DNA of 64,000 nucleotides from contig CAWEZC010000005.1 in the NCBI GenBank assembly GCA_963813495.1, positions 1,054,001 through 1,118,000 of the forward strand, in the 5' to 3' direction. Under the pieces are notes generated by a model. It was not told the DNA's origin. It saw only the letters and a list, made by a program, of their open reading frames with translations, and did no database searches. Positions within the stretch are counted from its first letter, which is position 1, and every line of letters starts with the position of its first letter. The stretch comes from JACVRW01 sp963813495 (GTDB lineage: Bacteria; Actinomycetota; Thermoleophilia; Solirubrobacterales; Thermoleophilaceae). The translations under genes and the position numbers were made by a program. This document shows, piece after piece, positions 33,163 to 41,827 of this stretch.

Positions 33163-35174
33163 CGCTCCTCGGGCGCCAGCTTCAGCAGTCCCTCCTCGTC
33201 GAGGATCTCGGTACCCAGCTCCTGAGCCTTCGCGTACTTGGTGCCCGGGTCGTCTCCCGCCACCAGGTAGTCGGTCTTCTTGGACACCGAGCCGGTGACC
33301 TTGCCGCCGGCGTGCTCGATGCGCCGCGTGGCGTCGTCGCGCGAGAGGTTGGGGAGGGTGCCGGTGATCACGAGCGTCTTGCCTCTCAGTGGCCCGTCGG
33401 CCGGCGCCGCGGCGCCCTCCTCCTCCATCTTGAGCCCGTGGCCGCGCAGCTTCTCGGTCAGCTCGCGCGTGCGCTCCTCGGCCAGCGTGTCGTGCACCGT
33501 GGCGGCCAGCACCGGGCCCATGCCGTCCACCTCCGTGAGCTCCTCCGGGGACGCGTCCAGCAGAGCATCCATGGAGCGCAGGTGCTGGGCGAGGTTGCGT
33601 GCGTTGACGTAGCCGATGCCCGGTAGCCCGAGCGCGTAGAGCACGAGGTGGAAGGGCTGCTCCTTGGAGGCCTCGATCGCGTTCACGAGGTTGCCGGCGG
33701 AGGTCTCACCGAAGCGGTCGAGCTCGATCAGCCGGTCGACCGTCAGGCCGTAGATGTCGGCGAAGCTCTCGATCAGGCCCTCGTCGAGAAAGCGGCGCGC
33801 GTTCTCCTCGCCCAGCCCCTCGATGTCCATCGCACCCACGAAGTGCTTGACCGCCTGGAAGACCTGGCCGGGACACCCGGCGCGATTGGGGCAGATGGTC
33901 CACACGCCACCCTCGGGCTTGACCGTCGGCGTGTCGCAGGCCGGGCAGCGCTCCGGGGGCTCGGGCGCCGGCGCGCGGCCCTTGCGCTTCTGTGCCTTGG
34001 CGGTGGGCGAGACGACCTGCGGGATCACGTCGCCGGCCCGCATCACGATCACCTCGTCACCGGGGCGGACGTCCTTGCGCTTGAGGTCCTCCTCGTTGTG
34101 CAGCGTGGCCATCCCGACGGTGACTCCGGAGACCTGAACCGGCTCGAGCACGGCGAAGGGCACCATGTGGCCGGTGCGGCCCACGTTCCAGGCCACCTGG
34201 CGCAGCGTGGTGGTAGCCGTGGTGGGCGGGAACTTCCAGGCGATGGCACCGCGCGGCTCGCGCCCCACCACGCCGAGCTGGCGCTGCAGCTCGAGGTCGT
34301 CGACCTTGACCACCACGCCGTCGATCTCGAAGTCGAGCGTGTGGCGGCGCTCCTCCCAGGCCCGGCAGGCCGCCACCACCTCGTCGACGGTGTCGTGCAC
34401 CTCGACGTCGCGGTTGACGCGGAAGCCGTGCTGGCGCAGCCACTCGAGCGACTCGTGGTGAGACTCGAACGACAGGCCCTCGGTGGCGCCGATCCCGTAG
34501 CACCACATCGACAGCGGGCGCGACGCGGCGAGCTGGGGGTCGAGCTGGCGGATCGAGCCCGCCGCCGTGTTGCGCGGGTTGGCGTAGGTCGGCTCGCCGG
34601 CGGAGGCCCGCTGCTCGTTGAGCGCGGCGAATGCGGCCAGCGGCAGATAGATCTCGCCGCGTACCTCGAGCAGCGGCGGGGCGTCGTCGACGCGCAGCGG
34701 TATCGCTCCGATCGTGCGCAGGTTCTGGGTCACGTCCTCGCCCACCTCGCCGTTGCCGCGGGTGGCTCCGCGCACCAGCACGCCGTCCTCGAAGACCAGG
34801 GAGATGGCGAGGCCGTCGATCTTGGGCTCGGTGACGAAGCGCACCTCGCCCATCTCCACTCCCTGGCGGGCCAGGTAGCGCTCGCTGCGCACCACCCACG
34901 CGGCGAGCTCCTCCTCGTTGCGGGCGTTGGCGAGCGACAGCATGGGCTGGAGGTGGCGCACCTCGGGGAACTTGTCGAGCGGGGTGCCGCCCACCCGCTG
35001 CGTGGGCGAGTCGGGGGAGCGCAGCTCGGGATGCTCGGCCTCGAGGTCGCGCAGCTCGTTGAGCAGCTCGTCGTACTCGACGTCCGAGACCTCAGGATCG
35101 TCGAGCACGTAGTAGCGATGGCCGTGGTATTCGAGCTGCTTGCGCAGCTCCGCGGCCCGATGCTCTGTGCTCAC
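33159..35174 (-). CDS. ligA: NAD-dependent DNA ligase
   Basis: A 671-aa ligase, full length for the family. The Ia domain HGHRYYVLDDPEVSDVEYD is near residues 17-35, and the adenylated lysine is K118 in EPKIDGLA. The OB fold carries VLEPVQVSGVTV, and a four-cysteine zinc finger runs from RCPACDTP to CPNRAGCPG. Helix-hairpin-helix repeats (LGLPGIGYVNARNLA, LTEVDGMGPVLAATV) and a C-terminal BRCT domain (GKTLVITGTLPNLSRDDA) complete it. The GTG start overlaps the surE stop by four bases. Confidence 0.97.
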   Translation of the reverse strand: MSTEHRAAELRKQLEYHGHRYYVLDDPEVSDVEYDELLNELRDLEAEHPELRSPDSPTQRVGGTPLDKFPEVRHLQPMLSLANARNEEELAAWVVRSERYLARQGVEMGEVRFVTEPKIDGLAISLVFEDGVLVRGATRGNGEVGEDVTQNLRTIGAIPLRVDDAPPLLEVRGEIYLPLAAFAALNEQRASAGEPTYANPRNTAAGSIRQLDPQLAASRPLSMWCYGIGATEGLSFESHHESLEWLRQHGFRVNRDVEVHDTVDEVVAACRAWEERRHTLDFEIDGVVVKVDDLELQRQLGVVGREPRGAIAWKFPPTTATTTLRQVAWNVGRTGHMVPFAVLEPVQVSGVTVGMATLHNEEDLKRKDVRPGDEVIVMRAGDVIPQVVSPTAKAQKRKGRAPAPEPPERCPACDTPTVKPEGGVWTICPNRAGCPGQVFQAVKHFVGAMDIEGLGEENARRFLDEGLIESFADIYGLTVDRLIELDRFGETSAGNLVNAIEASKEQPFHLVLYALGLPGIGYVNARNLAQHLRSMDALLDASPEELTEVDGMGPVLAATVHDTLAEERTRELTEKLRGHGLKMEEEGAAAPADGPLRGKTLVITGTLPNLSRDDATRRIEHAGGKVTGSVSKKTDYLVAGDDPGTKYAKAQELGTEILDEEGLLKLAPEER

Positions 35175-35989
35175 GCCCGGCGCGCGGCCGGCCGCAGCAG
35201 ACCGTCGAGGTCGAAGCCCGCCAGCTGCTCGATCCCCGCCTGGTCGGTCAGGTCGAAGTGGAGCGGCGTGACCGCGATCAGGCCCTCCGCGATGGCGGCG
35301 AAGTCCGTGCCCTCTTCGTCGTGATAGCCAGGCTCTTCGCTGTAGATGCGGAAGCGGCGCCGGCCGCCGTCCTCTTCGGTGAGCTCCATCTGGTCGCGGT
35401 AATCGCGCTTGCCCAGGCGACCGGCCCGGACGCCCGCGGGCTGCCCCGCCGGGGCGTTGACGTTGAGCAGCGTCCCCTCGGGAAACGGCACCCCCTGAAG
35501 CTCCTCGACCAGACGGGCCACGAACGCGGCCACGGGTTCGAAGTCCTCGCGCCCCCAGCGGCTGCCCGCGCGGAAGTCCATCTCCCCGTGGTCGGCCTGC
35601 TGCGACACGGCGATGGCGGGGACGCCGAGCACCACCCCCTCCAGCGCTGCCGCCACGGTGCCGGAGTAGGTGATGTCGTCACCCAGGTTGGCACCGTGGT
35701 TGATGCCGGAGACGATCAGCTCGGGAACGAACTCGATCAGTCCCAGTGCGGCGAAGCGCACGCAGTCCACCGGCGTGCCGTCCGTGGCGAAGCCCGTGCT
35801 GCCGTCCCCGAACTCCACCTCCTCGACCCAGAGGGGATGGCGAATCGTGATGCTGCGTGCCGTGGCGCTGCGGTTGGAGTCGGGCGCGATCACGGCCAGC
35901 TCCAGGCCCGGGACCTCGAGGAGGGCCTGACGCATGACGTTCAGACCGGTGGCGGTGATGCCGTCGTCGTTGGTGAGCAGTACCTTCAA
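35171..35989 (-). CDS. surE: 5'/3'-nucleotidase SurE
   Basis: A 272-aa metal-dependent nucleotidase that removes phosphate from nucleoside monophosphates and is linked to stationary-phase survival. It has LLTNDDGI at the N-terminus (D8, D9), APDSNRSATARSIT near 36-49 and SGINHGANLGDDITYSGTV near 94-112, which carry the metal and phosphate ligands. The start is TTG at 35989 (M/L-KVLLTNDDG), preceded by GGACAGG. It is in a leftward run truA-surE-ligA with short spacing. Confidence 0.95.
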   Translation of the reverse strand: MKVLLTNDDGITATGLNVMRQALLEVPGLELAVIAPDSNRSATARSITIRHPLWVEEVEFGDGSTGFATDGTPVDCVRFAALGLIEFVPELIVSGINHGANLGDDITYSGTVAAALEGVVLGVPAIAVSQQADHGEMDFRAGSRWGREDFEPVAAFVARLVEELQGVPFPEGTLLNVNAPAGQPAGVRAGRLGKRDYRDQMELTEEDGGRRRFRIYSEEPGYHDEEGTDFAAIAEGLIAVTPLHFDLTDQAGIEQLAGFDLDGLLRPAARRA

Positions 35990-36008
35990 GGTCGCCTGTC
36001 CAGGGTAC

Positions 36009-36716
36009 TCAGTAGCGGACCGACTCCAGGTAGAGCCCGTGCGCCGCTGCAGTCGCCCCCGCTTCGCTGCGGGGCCGTCCCTCGAGGAGTCTCCGAAAGT
36101 CGTCGGGCCTGACACCGTCGAGCATCGTTCCCACCAGGACGCGCACCATGTGCCGCATGAACGTGTCGGCCTCGATCCAGAAGGCCAGCACGTCCTCGGA
36201 CTCCTGGACCCACTCGGCGCGCAGCACCTTGCGCTCGAAGCGGACGTGGTCGGTTTCGCTGGGGGTGAAGGCGGTGAAGTCGTGTACGCCGAGGAGCGCC
36301 GCGGCGCATGCGTCGAGCGCAGCGCGCTCGGGCGGGCGAGGGAGCCACAGCGCGCGTCCTCGTTCGAGGGCGCTCGGCACCGCGCGGGTGAGCAAGCGGT
36401 AGCGGTAGGTACGGCTGAGCGCGTCGCGGCGAGCGTCGAAGCCGTCCTGCGCGCGCTCACTGGCCAGCACGACGATGCTGTCGGGCAACAACGCGTTCAG
36501 GTTACGGCGGCGGGCGGGCTCCCCGGCGTGGCTGGCCACCTGGCCGCGCGCGTGCACGCCACGGTCGGTGCGGCCGGCGACGGTCAGCTCCACCTCGCCG
36601 CGCAGCAGCGTGGCCAGCGCCTCTTCGAGCACCTGCTGCACCGTGCTCCGGCCCGGCTGGTGCGCCCAGCCGGCGAATTCGGACCCGTCGTACTCGAGCA
36701 GCAGCCGCGCGGTCAG
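36009..36716 (-). CDS. truA: tRNA pseudouridine(38-40) synthase, CTG start
   Basis: A 235-aa synthase that modifies uridines 38-40 in tRNA anticodon arms. The catalytic aspartate is in AGRTDRGVHARGQVASH. The universal N-terminal block RLLLEYDGSEFAGWAHQPG and STVQQVLEEAL lies upstream of the first conventional start (GTG 36641), so that start cannot be right. No ATG, GTG or TTG occurs in frame above it before the methyltransferase stop. CTG at 36716 (CTG ACC GCG CGG) precedes the conserved block by three codons, with GGGGACGGAC upstream. I therefore place the start there. Confidence 0.93.
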   Translation of the reverse strand: MTARLLLEYDGSEFAGWAHQPGRSTVQQVLEEALATLLRGEVELTVAGRTDRGVHARGQVASHAGEPARRRNLNALLPDSIVVLASERAQDGFDARRDALSRTYRYRLLTRAVPSALERGRALWLPRPPERAALDACAAALLGVHDFTAFTPSETDHVRFERKVLRAEWVQESEDVLAFWIEADTFMRHMVRVLVGTMLDGVRPDDFRRLLEGRPRSEAGATAAAHGLYLESVRY

Positions 36717-36735
36717 GGCCCGTCCGTCCCCGGCC

Positions 36736-37533
36736 TTACCCGCGCCGGCGCGCGACGATCAGGGCGTACTCGTGCTCGATGGCCACCGGCCCGTCGCCGC
36801 CCCGGCGACGCACCAGCTCGAGCAGCTCCGCCCGCATGGCCTCGTATCGATCGGGCACGAGCGTGCGGCGGGCCACCGCCCAGTTGGGGGCGACGGCCTC
36901 GATTTCGGCCGCCAGCGCCTCGGCCGAATCGCCGCTCCAGGTGAGCGTGCGGGTCTCCACCTCTACGCGGGCGGCGAGGTCCTCGAAGCGGCTGCGGGCG
37001 GTCTCCTCGACCGCCCACTCCTCGGGGATCGGAGCGCCGGCGACCGGCGGCGAATAGCGGCGCCCGAGCTGGAACAACTCCGAGGAGAAGCTGCCCGGCG
37101 TCCAGGCGGTCATGCCCACGGTGTTGCCCGGCCTGACCACCCGGAACAGCTCCTGGGCGACCACCTCCGGGCGGGGAGCGATCATCGCGCCGAACACCGA
37201 GCCCACGCAGTCGAAGCGCTCGGGCTCGAAGGGCAGCGCCTCGGCATCGGCGGCGACCCAGTCCACGTCGTAGCCCTCGGCCTCTGAGCGGGCGCGGCCC
37301 AGCTCCACCATCGCGGGGGAGAAGTCGGAGGCCACCACGCTCGCGCCCTCGGCGGCGCAGGCGAGGGCGAAGTTGCCGTCCCCGGCCGCCACGTCGAGCA
37401 CCTCCTGGCCGGCGGAGACCGCGCAGGCATCGCACAGCGCGACGGCTGCGGGCCGCAGCACCTCCGACAGCCTCGAGTAGTCGCCCAGCGCCCACATCTC
37501 GCGCTGGCGCTCCTTGATCGCCTCCGTATCCAT
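36736..37533 (-). CDS. Class I SAM-dependent methyltransferase
   Basis: A 265-aa methyltransferase. Motif I VLDVAAGDGNFALACA is near residues 45-60, VVASDFSPAMVELGR near 66-80 is the acidic loop, and ADAEALPFEPERFDCVGS near 94-111 is motif II, the UbiE/Coq5-type pattern. The C-terminal half is not diagnostic for a substrate. It ends 19 bases before the truA start and may be co-transcribed with truA-surE-ligA. The ATG gives the expected N-terminal helix. Confidence 0.9.
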   Translation of the reverse strand: MDTEAIKERQREMWALGDYSRLSEVLRPAAVALCDACAVSAGQEVLDVAAGDGNFALACAAEGASVVASDFSPAMVELGRARSEAEGYDVDWVAADAEALPFEPERFDCVGSVFGAMIAPRPEVVAQELFRVVRPGNTVGMTAWTPGSFSSELFQLGRRYSPPVAGAPIPEEWAVEETARSRFEDLAARVEVETRTLTWSGDSAEALAAEIEAVAPNWAVARRTLVPDRYEAMRAELLELVRRRGGDGPVAIEHEYALIVARRRG

Positions 37534-37605
37534 GCGCGCGGATCCTAGGGCCTGGTCTGGGGGCGCGCGGCCTCCACCGCGTGGGTGGGCCAGAATGCAG
37601 CCTCA

Positions 37606-38061
37606 GTGCGCGTCTCGGCGAAAACGGACTACGGAGTGCGAGCCCTGCTCGAGCTGGCGGTGGCGGACGACGGCCCCGTGAAAGGTGAGCGCCTGGCGCA
37701 ATCCCAGGGCATCCCGCTCAAGTTTCTCGAGAACATCCTCACCGACCTGCGCCACGCCGGCATCGTCCGCGCCCAGCGCGGGGCGGAGGGCGGCTACTGG
37801 CTCGCCCGGCCCGCCGCTGAGGTCACGCTCGGTGAGGTCATCCGGGCCGTGGACGGACCTCTGGCGAGCGTGCGCGGGGAGGCACCCGAGGAGGTCGAGT
37901 ACGCGGGCGCGGCCCAGAACCTGCAGGTCGTCTGGATCGCCCTGCGGGCGAGCATGCGCTCGGTGCTCGACGAGATCACCCTGGCCGACGTGGTGGCGGG
38001 GCGCCTTCCGGCCCGGCTCAGGCGCCTGACCGAGGCGCCCGACGCCTGGTCGCGGCGCTAG
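37606..38061 (+). CDS. Rrf2 family transcriptional regulator without cluster cysteines
   Basis: A 151-aa Rrf2 winged-helix protein. SAKTDYGVRALLELAV near residues 4-19 and the recognition helix LKFLENILTDLRHAGIVRAQRGAEGGYWLARPA near 41-73 are typical. The three cysteines that bind Fe-S in IscR/NsrR are absent (the segment reads VRGEAPEEVEYAGAAQN), so it is of the CymR type, which senses cysteine metabolism. It converges on the sulfate transport operon with a shared CTAG, which fits a sulfur role. GTG at 37606 gives the family start VRVSAKTDYG; 37585 is an alternative. Confidence 0.88.
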   Translation: MRVSAKTDYGVRALLELAVADDGPVKGERLAQSQGIPLKFLENILTDLRHAGIVRAQRGAEGGYWLARPAAEVTLGEVIRAVDGPLASVRGEAPEEVEYAGAAQNLQVVWIALRASMRSVLDEITLADVVAGRLPARLRRLTEAPDAWSRR

Positions 38062-39026
38062 GCGGCCGGCTGGGCCGTCTCGGCCGGCGTGTCGGAGGAG
38101 CGCAGCCAGACGATCTGGCCCTCCGCGAGCTCGAGCTCGTCCGCCTGGCCGCGCGTCGTCTGGACCCAGGTCTGCTCGCCCTCGTCCAGGGTCAGCTCGA
38201 CCCGGACCTCGAAGCCCAGGTGGATCACGCGATCGATCATGGCCTCGGCTGCGCCCGAAGCCGGCTCCACCAGGATCTCCACGTCGTGGGGTCGGATCCA
38301 GCGGCCCGAGAGCTCGCTGACCGGACCCACGAAGCCCATCACGAACTCGTTGGCCGGCTTCTCGTAGAGGTCACGGGGCGAGCCCACCTGCTCGATGTCG
38401 CCCTTGTTCAGCACCACGATCTGCTCGGCCACCTCCATGGCCTCCTCCTGGTCGTGCGTGACGAAGACCGTGGTCACGTGCACCTCGTCGTGCAGGCGGC
38501 GAAGCCAGGCGCGCAGCTCCTTGCGCACGGTGGCGTCCAGCGCGCCGAAGGGCTCGTCCAGCAGCAGCACGCGGGGCTGGACGGCGAGCGCGCGGGCCAG
38601 CGCCATGCGCTGGCGCTGCCCGCCCGAGAGCTGCGACGGGTAGCGGTGAGCGAAGCCGTCGAGGTGGACGAGCTTGAGCAACTCGTCGACGCGGGACTCG
38701 ATCTCCTCCTTCGGCTTCTTGCGGATTGTGAGACCAAAGGCGACGTTCTTGGCCACCGTCATGTGCTTGAAGGCCGCGTAGTGCTGGAACACGAAGCCCA
38801 CGTTGCGCCGCTGGGGCGGCGTGTGGGTCGAGTCCTCGCCGGCGATGAGGACCTTGCCCGAATCGGGCGTCTCCAGGCCGGCGATCACGCGCAGCAGCGT
38901 CGACTTGCCGCCGCCGCTCGGTCCGAGCAGGGCCGTCAGGGAGCCGTCGCGCACCTCGAGCGAGACGTCGTTCAGGGCCACGAAGTCGCCGAAGCGTTTG
39001 GACACCGAGTCGACGACGATGCTCAT
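38058..39026 (-). CDS. cysA: Sulfate/thiosulfate ABC transporter ATPase
   Basis: A 322-aa ATPase of the sulfate importer. Walker A GPSGGGKST is near residues 35-43, the signature LSGGQRQRMALARAL near 133-147, Walker B VLLLDEPFGALD near 153-164 and the switch histidine in VFVTHD near 187-192. The C-terminal TOBE-like region (WIRPHDVEILVEP) is present. It is the last gene of sbp-cysT-cysW-cysA, overlapping cysW by four bases. Its stop shares CTAG with the Rrf2 gene. Confidence 0.94.
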   Translation of the reverse strand: MSIVVDSVSKRFGDFVALNDVSLEVRDGSLTALLGPSGGGKSTLLRVIAGLETPDSGKVLIAGEDSTHTPPQRRNVGFVFQHYAAFKHMTVAKNVAFGLTIRKKPKEEIESRVDELLKLVHLDGFAHRYPSQLSGGQRQRMALARALAVQPRVLLLDEPFGALDATVRKELRAWLRRLHDEVHVTTVFVTHDQEEAMEVAEQIVVLNKGDIEQVGSPRDLYEKPANEFVMGFVGPVSELSGRWIRPHDVEILVEPASGAAEAMIDRVIHLGFEVRVELTLDEGEQTWVQTTRGQADELELAEGQIVWLRSSDTPAETAQPAA

Positions 39027-39820
39027 CCCTTGGCCTCCTTGGGCTTGATCACGTTCATCGCAAGCAGGGTCACGAGGGCGAGCAGGGCGAGGACCACCGA
39101 AACAGCATATGCGCCGGTCTCGTCAAAACGCTGATAGAGGTTCTCCACGTGCAGCGTGGCGGTCTCGGTCTGTCCCGACAGCTTGCCCGACACCACGCTC
39201 ACGGCGCCGAACTCCCCGAGCGCCCGCGCCGTGGTCAGGACCACCCCGTAGGCCACGCCCCAGCGGATCGCTGGCAGCGTCACGCGGAAGAAGGTCTGCA
39301 GCGGGCCGGCCCCCAGCGTGGCAGCCGCCTGCTCCTGCTCGGTGCCGATCTCGCGCAGCACGGGGATCGTCTCACGCACCACGAACGGCAGCGACACGAA
39401 CATCGTGGCCAGGATCATGCCCGGCACCGAGAAGATGATCTGGATGCCCTGTTCGGCGAACCACTGCCCCACCCAACCGTCTACGCGCCCGTACACGAGC
39501 AGCAGCGCCAGGCCCACCACCACCGGCGAGACCGCAAAGGGCAGGTCCACTATCGCGTTGAGGAGGGCGCGCCCCCGGAAGCGCTGGCGCACGATGGCCA
39601 GCGCGCACAGGATCCCGAAGATCGTGTTCAGCGGCACGGCCACCGCCACCATCACTCCCGTGAGGTAGAAGGCGTGCTGGGCCTCGGGGGTGGTCACCGC
39701 GTCCCAGGCGGCGCCCACACCGTCCTGGAAGGCGTTGAAGAACACGAGCGCCACCGGAATGCCCAGGAGCAGGGTCAGGTAGCCCAGAGCGAGGAAGCGC
39801 AGCGCGTACTTACTCTTCAT
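39023..39820 (-). CDS. cysW: Sulfate ABC transporter permease CysW
   Basis: A 265-aa inner-membrane permease with about six helices. The EAA loop EQEQAAATLGAGPLQTFFRVTLPAI near residues 160-184, then RALGEFGAVSVVSG near 199-212, is characteristic of sulfate permeases and contacts CysA. LPFAVSPVVVGLALLLVYG lines the pore. It overlaps cysT by 11 bases and cysA by four, so the proteins are probably translated in a coupled way. CysW and CysT form the heterodimeric channel. Confidence 0.93.
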   Translation of the reverse strand: MKSKYALRFLALGYLTLLLGIPVALVFFNAFQDGVGAAWDAVTTPEAQHAFYLTGVMVAVAVPLNTIFGILCALAIVRQRFRGRALLNAIVDLPFAVSPVVVGLALLLVYGRVDGWVGQWFAEQGIQIIFSVPGMILATMFVSLPFVVRETIPVLREIGTEQEQAAATLGAGPLQTFFRVTLPAIRWGVAYGVVLTTARALGEFGAVSVVSGKLSGQTETATLHVENLYQRFDETGAYAVSVVLALLALVTLLAMNVIKPKEAKG

Positions 39821-40616
39821 GGCGCAGCGCCTTCTTTGACAGCCAGCCGAAGAACAGCAGTACGACCAGCGCTGCCACCAGCAGTACCACCGACACGGCG
39901 GAGGCCCCCACGGGGTTGTCGCTCTCGACCTGGGAGAAGATGAATACCGACGCCGCCTGGGTCTCGAACGGGATGTTGCCCGTGATGAGGACGAGCGAGC
40001 CGAACTCGCCCACGGCCCGGGCGAAGGCCAGCCCTCCGCCCGCGATGATCGCCGGCGCGAGGTTGGGCAGGATGATGCGCAGGAACACCGTGCGCCGGCT
40101 CGCGCCCAGCGACTCCGCCGCCTGCTCCATCTCGCGGTCGAGCTCGAGCAGCACCGGCTGCACGGCCCGGACCACGAACGGCAGCGTCACGAACAGCAGC
40201 GCCACCACCACGGCCACCCGGGAGAACGCGATGTCGATGCCCACCGGGCTGTCGGGCCCGTAGAAGGCGAGCAGCGTGAGTCCCGCGACGATGGTGGGCA
40301 GCGCGAAGGGCAGGTCGATCAGTGAGTTGACGATGCCCTTGCCCGGGAACTCGTCGCGCACCAGCACCCAGGCGATCAGAGTGCCGAAAAAGGCGTTGAC
40401 CAGTACCACGATGACCGAGGCGATCAGCGTCAGGCGCAGCGCCGCCACGGCCTGCGGGCTGCTGATCGCGTTCCAGAAGGTGTCCAAGCCCCCGTCGAAC
40501 GACTCGAACACCACCGCGGCCAGCGGGATCAGCGCGATGATGCTCAGGTAGGCCACGGCGATGCCGCGTCCCAGGACGTCCCCCGAAACGAAGGACGCCC
40601 TCGGCCCGCGGCTCAC
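39810..40616 (-). CDS. cysT: Sulfate ABC transporter permease CysT (CysU)
   Basis: A 268-aa permease. The N-terminal helix YLSIIALIPLAAVVFESF, the DLPFALPTIVAGLTLLAFYG pore segment, and the EAA loop EMEQAAESLGASRRTVFLRIILPNLAP followed by RAVGEFGSLVLITGNIP mark it as the sulfate type. The start is GTG at 40616 because the frame above it reads a Pro/Ala-rich stretch that enters the sbp stop region. There is a 43-base gap to sbp. Confidence 0.92.
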   Translation of the reverse strand: MSRGPRASFVSGDVLGRGIAVAYLSIIALIPLAAVVFESFDGGLDTFWNAISSPQAVAALRLTLIASVIVVLVNAFFGTLIAWVLVRDEFPGKGIVNSLIDLPFALPTIVAGLTLLAFYGPDSPVGIDIAFSRVAVVVALLFVTLPFVVRAVQPVLLELDREMEQAAESLGASRRTVFLRIILPNLAPAIIAGGGLAFARAVGEFGSLVLITGNIPFETQAASVFIFSQVESDNPVGASAVSVVLLVAALVVLLFFGWLSKKALRHEE

Positions 40617-40659
40617 CGGCGCGGCGGGCGGCGCCGGCCCTGGCGCCGCCGTGGCTGAA

Positions 40660-41697
40660 CTAGTCGGAGGCAGTGCTCTTCCCCTGGGACTGGAAGATCT
40701 CGGCCACGATGCCGCTCTCCGGATCGAAGAACTCGTCGTTGACCTTGTCCCAGCCACCGAACTTGGTGATCTCGAACAGTGCGGACGGCGTGGGGAACTC
40801 CTGGTCCGGCGACACGCCCTCGACGACCGGGCGATAGCCCGAGTCGGCGAAGATCTGCTGAGCCTCGTCGGTGTAGAGGAAGTCCACGAACTTCTGCGCC
40901 AGCTCCGGCTCATCGGACTCGTTGACCACCGCGATCGGATTCTCGATCAGCAGCGTCTCGTCGGGCACGACGTACTCGATCTCCTCGCCCTCCTTCTGGG
41001 CGAGGATGGCCTCGTTCTCGTAGCCGAGCAGCACGTCGCCCTTGCCGCTGGTGAAGGTCTGCAGCGACTCGCGGGCGCTCTTGTCCAGCACGGGGACGTT
41101 GTCGAACAGCGTCGAGAGGTACTCCTTGGCCTGCTCGGGCGTCTTGCCCTGCTCGAGCTGCGCGCCGTACGCGGCCATGATGTTCCACTTCGCGCCACCC
41201 GAGGTGAACGGATTCGGCTCGATCACCTCGACGTCGCCCGTGACCAGGTCGTCCCAGCTCTTGATGTTCTTCGGGTTCCCCTTGCGCACGATGAAGACGA
41301 CCACCGAATCGGTGACCATGCCCTTGTACTCGTTCTTGTTCCAGTCCGCGTCCACCAGACCCGCGTCGACGAGCCGCGTGATGTCCGGCTCGAGCGAGAA
41401 CTCGACCACGTCGGCCGGCAGCCCACCCTCGACGGCACGCGACTGCTCGCCGGACGAGGCGTAGGACTGGTCGAAACTGACGCCCTTGCCCTCCGGAGTC
41501 TTGTTGAAGGCCGGGATCAGCTCCTGGTAGGCCTCCTCGGGAGTCGAGTAGGCGACGAGCGTGAGCTTGCCGCCGCCTCCGCTATCCGAGCCTTCGGCGT
41601 CCGACGATGATCCACCGCAGCCGGCCCCCACCAACGCAGCGACAAGCGCTACGACGGCGAAGGCGAGGAGCGGCAGGCGAGTCTTGAGACGGTCCAT
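40660..41697 (-). CDS. Sulfate-binding lipoprotein
   Basis: A 345-aa solute receptor of the sulfate/thiosulfate importer. Starting at ATG 41697 (GGTGGAGA upstream) the signal peptide LLAFAVVALVAALVGAGC ends in a lipobox, so it is membrane-anchored. LTLVAYSTPEEAYQELIPAF, the SYASSGEQSRAV segment and VIEPNPFTSGGAKWNIMAAYG are typical Sbp/CysP ligand-site blocks, the last with the Ser/Gly loop that holds the oxyanion. It is the first gene of the operon. An upstream 7-bp inverted repeat may be an operator. Confidence 0.94.
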   Translation of the reverse strand: MDRLKTRLPLLAFAVVALVAALVGAGCGGSSSDAEGSDSGGGGKLTLVAYSTPEEAYQELIPAFNKTPEGKGVSFDQSYASSGEQSRAVEGGLPADVVEFSLEPDITRLVDAGLVDADWNKNEYKGMVTDSVVVFIVRKGNPKNIKSWDDLVTGDVEVIEPNPFTSGGAKWNIMAAYGAQLEQGKTPEQAKEYLSTLFDNVPVLDKSARESLQTFTSGKGDVLLGYENEAILAQKEGEEIEYVVPDETLLIENPIAVVNESDEPELAQKFVDFLYTDEAQQIFADSGYRPVVEGVSPDQEFPTPSALFEITKFGGWDKVNDEFFDPESGIVAEIFQSQGKSTASD

Positions 41698-41714
41698 TCT
41701 CCACCTTGCCAATC

Positions 41715-41747
41715 GACTTTGCAGGCGCCGCAAGCTAGCACAAAGTC
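41715..41747. promoter_or_regulatory. Inverted repeat upstream of the sulfate operon
   Basis: GACTTTG at 41715-41721 and CAAAGTC at 41741-41747 form perfect 7-base arms separated by 19 bases, 18-50 bases upstream of the receptor start. The distance between arms fits a dimer bound on successive faces of the helix. The nearby CymR-like Rrf2 protein is the obvious candidate binder; this is inference. Confidence 0.4.
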
Positions 41748-41827
41748 CACCGGCTTAATCGGGATTGGGCCGTAAGGAAGGAAAGCCGACCGGGATTTAC
41801 CTCTATCGGGCGTGAACGGGCGACCCT

